Origin: Pedobacter sp. BMA
GTDB lineage: Bacteria; Bacteroidota; Bacteroidia; Sphingobacteriales; Sphingobacteriaceae
Length of the DNA stretch: 64,000 nucleotides
Reading direction: 5' to 3'
Assembly: GCF_001027745.1 (NCBI RefSeq)
Contig: NZ_LECU01000005.1
Location: forward strand, 434,001 to 498,000
In this document: piece after piece, positions 59,304 to 64,000 of the stretch
Position numbering within the stretch: position 1 is the first letter of the stretch
Layout of the letters: every line of letters begins with the position of its first letter
Program-made: the position numbers and the translations under genes
Notes under the pieces: model-generated
What the model was told of the DNA's origin: nothing
The model's database searches: none
The model's input: the letters and a program-made list of their open reading frames with translations, nothing else

Positions 59304-59319
59304 ATTGTTTATAAACAAT
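59304..59319. promoter_or_regulatory. Perfect palindrome between holA and the HsdR-N-like gene
   Basis: ATTGTTTATAAACAAT reads the same on both strands. It lies in the 122-bp divergent spacer (39 bp from the holA start) and could be an operator for an unknown regulator. Confidence 0.35.
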
Positions 59320-59387
59320 AGTAACTTTAGCCCGTCAGTTTTATTTGAATAACAGCACAAACCTGCAATCCACACCAGTGACTAAAA

Positions 59388-59846
59388 ATGTTTAACCCTA
59401 CTCCACTTAATCTTCCACCATACCCGTTTAAAATTACAAAGAAAGATGATGTGGTTTTTATTTTCGATGAACTGAGAAGAAAACATCTTGTTTTAACGCC
59501 CGAAGAGTGGGTACGCCAGCATTTTATACAGGATTTGATTGCCAGCAAAAAATTTCCTAAAACCCTGATTCAAATTGAGGGAGGCCTGGTATTAAATCAA
59601 TTGCAAAAGCGTAGTGACATCCTGGTTTACAATACTGCCGGGGAAAAGCTGATGCTTATTGAGTGTAAAGCGCCAAAAGTTAAAATTACCCAGGCCGTAT
59701 TTGAGCAGGCTTCCCGATATAATTCTATTCACCAGGCTAAATGGATTGTTTTAACCAATGGCCTGCAGCATGTATATGCCAAAATGGATATCAAAAATGG
59801 GAGTTTTGCCTTTACGCCTCAAATGCCAGAGTATCCGGATCTATAG
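59388..59846 (+). CDS. Orphan HsdR-N-like (PD-(D/E)xK) nuclease-fold protein
   Basis: Protein of 152 residues resembling the N-terminal nuclease domain of type I restriction HsdR subunits (HSDR_N_2). The catalytic set Asp77, Glu92 and Lys94 (RSDILV and IECKAP) is intact. There is no ATPase or helicase part and no hsdM or hsdS gene nearby, so it is not a restriction system as such; small proteins of this kind are common in Bacteroidota. Role unknown. Confidence 0.9.
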   Translation: MFNPTPLNLPPYPFKITKKDDVVFIFDELRRKHLVLTPEEWVRQHFIQDLIASKKFPKTLIQIEGGLVLNQLQKRSDILVYNTAGEKLMLIECKAPKVKITQAVFEQASRYNSIHQAKWIVLTNGLQHVYAKMDIKNGSFAFTPQMPEYPDL

Positions 59847-59875
59847 CACGCAATCGTTTAACCTTGTAATACCTG

Positions 59876-61069
59876 TCACAAGCCATATTCCTTTTTCCAA
59901 AGCTGCTTGGTACCCGAATAGATTGCTTCATTACACATGGCTACGCAAATGGCAGCCTGGGTACCCGTGTTGATTCCGGATACAGGCTGCGAGCCGGTTA
60001 TAACCGATTTATAAAATTCATCCAAAGCATAAATGGTCCCGTCTTTAGTCGGCTTGTCTAATATAGGAATGCCGCCATCTTGATTCACAACAATCTTAGT
60101 AGCCCCGCTTACCCCGTCAACAATTCCAAGTTCTTTTTTGGCGATCTCTTCAGGATAAAACACTCCTGTATCTGTTAATAATGACACAGTCCCTTTTGTC
60201 CCTTTAATTTTAAAAAGATAACCGTCATGCTTATTTCCACAAGTAGCGCCGAAGTTACCAATCATGCCTTTTTCGTTGTAACGAAGTATAGCCTGAATAT
60301 TATCATAGGTTTCCCGGCCATCTTCGAAAACATCGATCCCACCCGAACCTATAATTTCATCAGGTTGCGTTTCAAATGCCCAGTTGATGAAATCGATCTG
60401 GTGAGACAATAGTTCAGCAGCAAGCCCTCCAGAATATTCTTTATACATACGCCAGTTGATTTTACGCTCCAGAGACGGGTCGGGTACAGGCCTGCGCCAG
60501 TTCGCATTCCGGTCCCAGCGACAATCAATTTGCGATACCTTGCCCAGGTATCCACTCTGAATCATATCCTTCACCTTGAAATAAAGTGGCGAGTAACGGT
60601 ATTGATAGCCAACCTGAAAAGTTCGTTGTTTTGAAAGATTTACCAGTTTTTTCAATTCAAGCGCCTGTTCAATACTGTAGGTCATTGTTTTTTCTACATA
60701 CACATGCTTACCCGCAAGTACTGCACCTTTTGCAATTTTGAAATGCTCACTTAAGGGCGTTGCAATAAAAACAGCATCTATATTTTTATCGTCCAGAACC
60801 TGCTGATAATTCTTAATTGGCTTGGCGTCAGCAGGAACATATTTTTCAGCTTCTTTTAATCTGAAATCCAGCACATCACAGTAAGCGGCCGTTCTGAATT
60901 TTGAAGGCATCGACTTAATTACCGACAGCACACCTTTGCCCCTGTCACCACAGCCAATCATCGCAATATTGATCACCCGATCTGCTTTTACATCAGCAAA
61001 GACTTCATTCCCCAATAACAAACCAGAACCTAGCAAAGCTGAATCCCTGATAAACGATCTACGATGCAT
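59876..61069 (-). CDS. Tat-exported Gfo/Idh/MocA family oxidoreductase with DGVSGAT motif
   Basis: Oxidoreductase of 397 residues with a twin-arginine signal (RRSFIRDSALLGSG). Rossmann motif IGCGDRGKG (38-46), VEKTMTYS (125-132; the EKP Pro is Met-containing EKTM), substrate domain with AAELLSHQIDFINW (217-230). Residues 318-324 read DGVSGAT (codons at 60098-60118), the exact pattern that ApbE enzymes use for covalent FMN attachment on Thr; whether it is exposed and used is untested. Last gene of the operon Gfo-DUF1080-Gfo, likely oxidising sugars or 3-keto-glycosides. Confidence 0.92.
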   Translation of the reverse strand: MHRRSFIRDSALLGSGLLLGNEVFADVKADRVINIAMIGCGDRGKGVLSVIKSMPSKFRTAAYCDVLDFRLKEAEKYVPADAKPIKNYQQVLDDKNIDAVFIATPLSEHFKIAKGAVLAGKHVYVEKTMTYSIEQALELKKLVNLSKQRTFQVGYQYRYSPLYFKVKDMIQSGYLGKVSQIDCRWDRNANWRRPVPDPSLERKINWRMYKEYSGGLAAELLSHQIDFINWAFETQPDEIIGSGGIDVFEDGRETYDNIQAILRYNEKGMIGNFGATCGNKHDGYLFKIKGTKGTVSLLTDTGVFYPEEIAKKELGIVDGVSGATKIVVNQDGGIPILDKPTKDGTIYALDEFYKSVITGSQPVSGINTGTQAAICVAMCNEAIYSGTKQLWKKEYGL

Positions 61070-61097
61070 TTTTACGCTATTTATTTAAAACAAAAGC

Positions 61098-62462
61098 CTA
61101 TAACGACTTTATTTTTATTGTTCTGAAATCAACCTTGTTACCATGATCCTGCAATAAGATGTGTCCTTTAGGAGCTTCCCCGAAATTTTTCCAGTCTTTG
61201 TATTTACTGATGGCCACAAGTTTTCTAAATTCTTCCGAACCACGCACATATTCCAGCACCTTAACCCCGTTTAAATAATGCTCTACCCTGTTATCAGGAT
61301 AAACCACTACCCTTCCATTGTTCCACGATCCGATTGGACGCAGGTAACGGGCTTCCTTTTTTGAAGTGATCAGGTCGTAAAGCGATGCCAGTGTACGGTT
61401 TCCGTCTCTACCTAGTTTAGCATCAGGGTGAAGTACATCATCCAAAACCTGATACTCCAGACCAATTGCCGATCCCGTATTATTTTCACTCAGGGTAACA
61501 AAGTATTTAACTCCGCTGTTGGCGCCGGGTGTAAGCTTAAACTCAAAAGACAAATCAAATGCGGAGAATTCTTCTTTGGTTACAATATCACCGCCATTGG
61601 TAGATTCTGCGCCCCCCGATGGCTCAACACTAATTACACCACTGGCAATTTTCCATCCCTTCTCCGGAAAAGCTGGTTTATAGGCGCCCTTCCAGCCTGC
61701 GTTACTTTTTCCATCAAACAGCAGTTTGTATCCATTAGCTTTCTCATATGCAGAAAGCGTATTTGGCGTTAAATTTACAGTATAAACGCCTTTCGGAAAA
61801 GTTTTTGCTTTTAAGCCTTCGGTCTGGATATTGATGTTTTTGAAATAAACTTTCTTTCCATCATTACCCAGTTCGTTTCCAATGCCATGTACCTGTAAAC
61901 CAATGAAACCCGATTGATCTAATGTATCGATTACGTAGGCAATAGGTATTCCGTTAACCCAGGTTTTTAATTCATCACCAATGTTTTCGATCTTGTAATG
62001 GTTGAATTCATTCTTTTTATAAACCGATTTCGCCGGGGAATTAAGTTCAAGCGGATAAAGCCACAGTCGCCTGGCCTCATCATAAATCCCCCCTGTCCAG
62101 GCCCGCACCGTGGGATCTATTTCAACCTGCCTGCCAAACACCAGCCCCTTGCCATTGTTGCCCTCTGCCTTGATATGACTACGGGTCTGAATCCCTGAGT
62201 TGGTCGTCTCACCTTCAAGCTTAACATCCAGTTCCAGAACAAAATCCCCATATTCCAGCTCAGTAATCAGAAATGAGTTTGGTGTGCCTTTTGTCATGGT
62301 CCCCACAATCATCCCGTCTTCCACCTTATAAGGTGCAGCACCTGCAACAGCTTTCCAGCCTGTAAGCGTCTTGCCATCAAAAAGTGGCCTTGTTTTCTGC
62401 GCTGCCGAAGTTAAACTGGCAAATGTTAGCGCTAAAAATGTGTATCTTCTAATGTTTAACAT
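61098..62462 (-). CDS. Tandem DUF1080 (3-keto-disaccharide hydrolase) protein
   Basis: Exported protein of 454 residues with a signal peptide (to SAAQK) and two concanavalin-like DUF1080 domains (about 22-195 and 235-453). Each begins LFDGK-x-L/N-x-GWK and carries a DFVLELDVKL/ FDLSFEFKL core strand. DUF1080 enzymes cleave 3-keto-glycosides formed by Gfo/Idh/MocA oxidases. It lies between two such oxidoreductases (28 and 89 bp gaps), fitting that pathway. Which domain is active is not clear from sequence. Confidence 0.93.
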   Translation of the reverse strand: MLNIRRYTFLALTFASLTSAAQKTRPLFDGKTLTGWKAVAGAAPYKVEDGMIVGTMTKGTPNSFLITELEYGDFVLELDVKLEGETTNSGIQTRSHIKAEGNNGKGLVFGRQVEIDPTVRAWTGGIYDEARRLWLYPLELNSPAKSVYKKNEFNHYKIENIGDELKTWVNGIPIAYVIDTLDQSGFIGLQVHGIGNELGNDGKKVYFKNINIQTEGLKAKTFPKGVYTVNLTPNTLSAYEKANGYKLLFDGKSNAGWKGAYKPAFPEKGWKIASGVISVEPSGGAESTNGGDIVTKEEFSAFDLSFEFKLTPGANSGVKYFVTLSENNTGSAIGLEYQVLDDVLHPDAKLGRDGNRTLASLYDLITSKKEARYLRPIGSWNNGRVVVYPDNRVEHYLNGVKVLEYVRGSEEFRKLVAISKYKDWKNFGEAPKGHILLQDHGNKVDFRTIKIKSL

Positions 62463-62551
62463 TTATTTATAGTTTACAACCCTTTACATCTAAGTGCATC
62501 TTCGTTATTCAAACTTTTTGAACTTAGTTATCTTAGGTGGTGATAAATGAT

Positions 62552-63907
62552 TTAATATTTAAAAACTTTGCCATTTGCAATCACTTCTTGCCTGCCCTCA
62601 TCGAAAATGGATTTAGCACCTGTTCTAACCGCAGCATTGGTCATGATATTGGCAATGGAATGTGAATAACCAGCTTCGACCGGAGCATTTGGTGTTTTAC
62701 GGCTCCGCACACATTCCATCCAGTTCCTCATGTGCCCCGACGTTAGCGCATCCCCACCCATATTTGCCCCGGTGGCCGCTTTTATTTCAGTTTTACTCAG
62801 GTCGAATTCAGGTAAAAGATTAGCCTTTAAGCCCATCGCCGCTGCCTCTCTTTCTTTCAATCCACCCTTTGGAGAAACTTTATTGGTAATCAGGTTAAGC
62901 TCTCCTCCATTCGAATAATAAACCTCACCTACATCTCCCACACTATTCTGCATTCTCGAAGTAAAGGTTACCTGAAAACCATCTGTTGTATCTGGCTGAC
63001 CGTAATCAAAAACCGCAACCATAGAATCCCAGTTCCTCCGTCCGTCTTTCCAGGTGTAAATGCCGCCGTTAGCAACAACACTCCTCGGGTGCTTTAATCC
63101 TGTAAACCAATGAACCGTATCAATCTGATGCGACATCCACTGTCCGGGCATACCTGAAGAGTAAGGCCAGAATAACCGGTACTCCAGATACTTACGTGGA
63201 TCGAAACTTTCGGAAGGCCTGTTTAATAAAAACTTTTTCCAGTCAATATCCGCTTCTTTTAGCTTAGCTACCAGATCAGGTCTTCGCCATCGTCCCGGCT
63301 GATTTACGTTCCATACCAAATCAACTGCGGTAATGGGCCCAAACTTACCTTCCTGTATAAATTTAGCCGCGTTTACATAGTTTTCTCCGCTTCTGCGCTG
63401 AGAGCCAATCTGCACAATCCTGTCGGTTGCCTTTACTGCTCTAAGCGCCGCCTTGGCGTCATCCATTGTCTCAGCAAATGGTTTTTCAACGTATGCATCA
63501 CAGTTAGCTTTTACGGCCTCAATCGTATGAAGGGCATGCTGAAAATCAGCCGTGCTGATAATGACGGCATCAAGGTCTTTTGTGACATATAGCTCTTCGT
63601 TATTACGGCAGGCTTTGATGTCATGTCCAAATTTATCTTTTAAATGAGCGATACCTAAATCCCGACGGTAGTTCCACAAGTCTGATAATCCAACTATATC
63701 AAAATTGAGTTCCTTATTGTGGTTTAAAAAGCAGGGTAATAAGGTATCCTTAAACCGGTCTGAAAAGCCTACTACGCCAACACGGACACGGTCATTTGCG
63801 CCGATAATCCGACCGTAACTCTTGGCACTCATACCCATTGTACCGGCGTAAGTAGCCGCAGCAAAAATCGCGGACTGTTTAATGAATTTTCTCCTTGGGT
63901 TTTCCAT
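62552..63907 (-). CDS. Tat-exported Gfo/Idh/MocA family oxidoreductase
   Basis: Oxidoreductase of 451 residues with a twin-arginine signal (PRRKFIKQSAIFAAA). Rossmann part with RVGVVGFSDRF, EKPFAETMDDAK (EKP motif) and the C-terminal substrate domain containing SSGMPGQWMSHQIDTVHWFTG. The frame is open to 63961, but Met at 63907 begins the Tat signal. It is the first gene of the three-gene operon and is the best candidate for the initial sugar-oxidising step (inferred from order). It has no DGxSGAT motif. Confidence 0.92.
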   Translation of the reverse strand: MENPRRKFIKQSAIFAAATYAGTMGMSAKSYGRIIGANDRVRVGVVGFSDRFKDTLLPCFLNHNKELNFDIVGLSDLWNYRRDLGIAHLKDKFGHDIKACRNNEELYVTKDLDAVIISTADFQHALHTIEAVKANCDAYVEKPFAETMDDAKAALRAVKATDRIVQIGSQRRSGENYVNAAKFIQEGKFGPITAVDLVWNVNQPGRWRRPDLVAKLKEADIDWKKFLLNRPSESFDPRKYLEYRLFWPYSSGMPGQWMSHQIDTVHWFTGLKHPRSVVANGGIYTWKDGRRNWDSMVAVFDYGQPDTTDGFQVTFTSRMQNSVGDVGEVYYSNGGELNLITNKVSPKGGLKEREAAAMGLKANLLPEFDLSKTEIKAATGANMGGDALTSGHMRNWMECVRSRKTPNAPVEAGYSHSIANIMTNAAVRTGAKSIFDEGRQEVIANGKVFKY

Positions 63908-64000
63908 GGTTAATATTAGGTTAGAATAAAATAAAAGGCTGTGGGTAAACCGTTTTATCAACCTAAAATATGGTTAATAAAACCAAAAGCTGAATTCTGA

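Noticed and set aside
59388..59846. Type I restriction system
   Set aside because: Only an HsdR-N-like nuclease fold is present; no hsdM, hsdS or ATPase part is found nearby.
1..64000. CRISPR arrays, insertion sequences, prophage and biosynthetic gene clusters
   Set aside because: No regularly spaced repeats, transposases, phage genes or NRPS/PKS-type genes were seen by eye.

Overview
This 64 kb window looks like a chromosome segment from a Bacteroidota bacterium, most likely Sphingobacteriaceae (Pedobacter-like); the genus is inferred from gene families, not proven. Supporting signs are a SusC/SusD pair, ECF sigma/FecR/STN-receptor cascades, a type IX secretion plug-like protein (DUF5103), a TamL lipoprotein, twin-arginine Gfo/Idh/MocA and DUF1080 proteins, and promoters of the Bacteroidota type (TTTG, about 19 bp, TAnnTTTG). 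No phage, insertion sequence, CRISPR array or rRNA operon is visible.

Layout. Positions 1-6292 (minus strand) hold an ECF sigma factor, its FecR anti-sigma factor, a SusC receptor with an STN signalling domain and a SusD lipoprotein cut by the window edge. Divergent from it, 6676-12748 carries a second sigma/FecR/STN-receptor set ending in an exported metallophosphoesterase. 12888-18490 holds two small hydrolases, a sulfatase, a lipoprotein carbonic anhydrase and a MocR regulator that has lost the PLP lysine, divergent from a TonB receptor (18554-20419). 20567-24908 carries an acetyltransferase, a LacI regulator, two small membrane proteins, a GIN-domain protein and a beta-barrel protein. 25061-31795 has a DMT transporter, an SDR-AraC pair, a Nudix-type regulator, an exported PHP-like protein and an RsbQ-like hydrolase. 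32201-40133 concerns the envelope: a zinc-site-less M16 protein, an M28 peptidase, TspO, a PlpD-like patatin/beta-barrel protein and TamL.

From 40124 come housekeeping genes (RNA methyltransferase, tRNA-Cys with a 56-residue basic protein, pyrD, Rrf2 regulator with SDR, ABC-F, T9SS plug-like protein). 47293-51558 is a sugar-oxidation operon (SUMF1-like, Gfo/Idh/MocA, ApbE, TIM-barrel isomerase). 51582-59846 is mixed: an alpha-amylase remnant, thioesterase, antiporter, EVE protein, SDR, PhyH dioxygenase, lipid enzymes, a second and degenerate tRNA-Cys, a VOC protein and holA. 59876-63907 is a second exported oxidoreductase operon (Gfo, DUF1080, Gfo), whose families match the known 3-keto-glycoside pathway.

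Most noteworthy points: an exact ApbE flavinylation-type motif in a Gfo/Idh/MocA protein; a MocR regulator without its PLP lysine; a matched pair of TGTAA-N9-TTACA operators at an Rrf2 gene and its neighbour; a probable AraC operator with 21-bp phasing; a Nudix regulator whose only fitting start is a nearly leaderless ATT; and a degenerate second tRNA-Cys.
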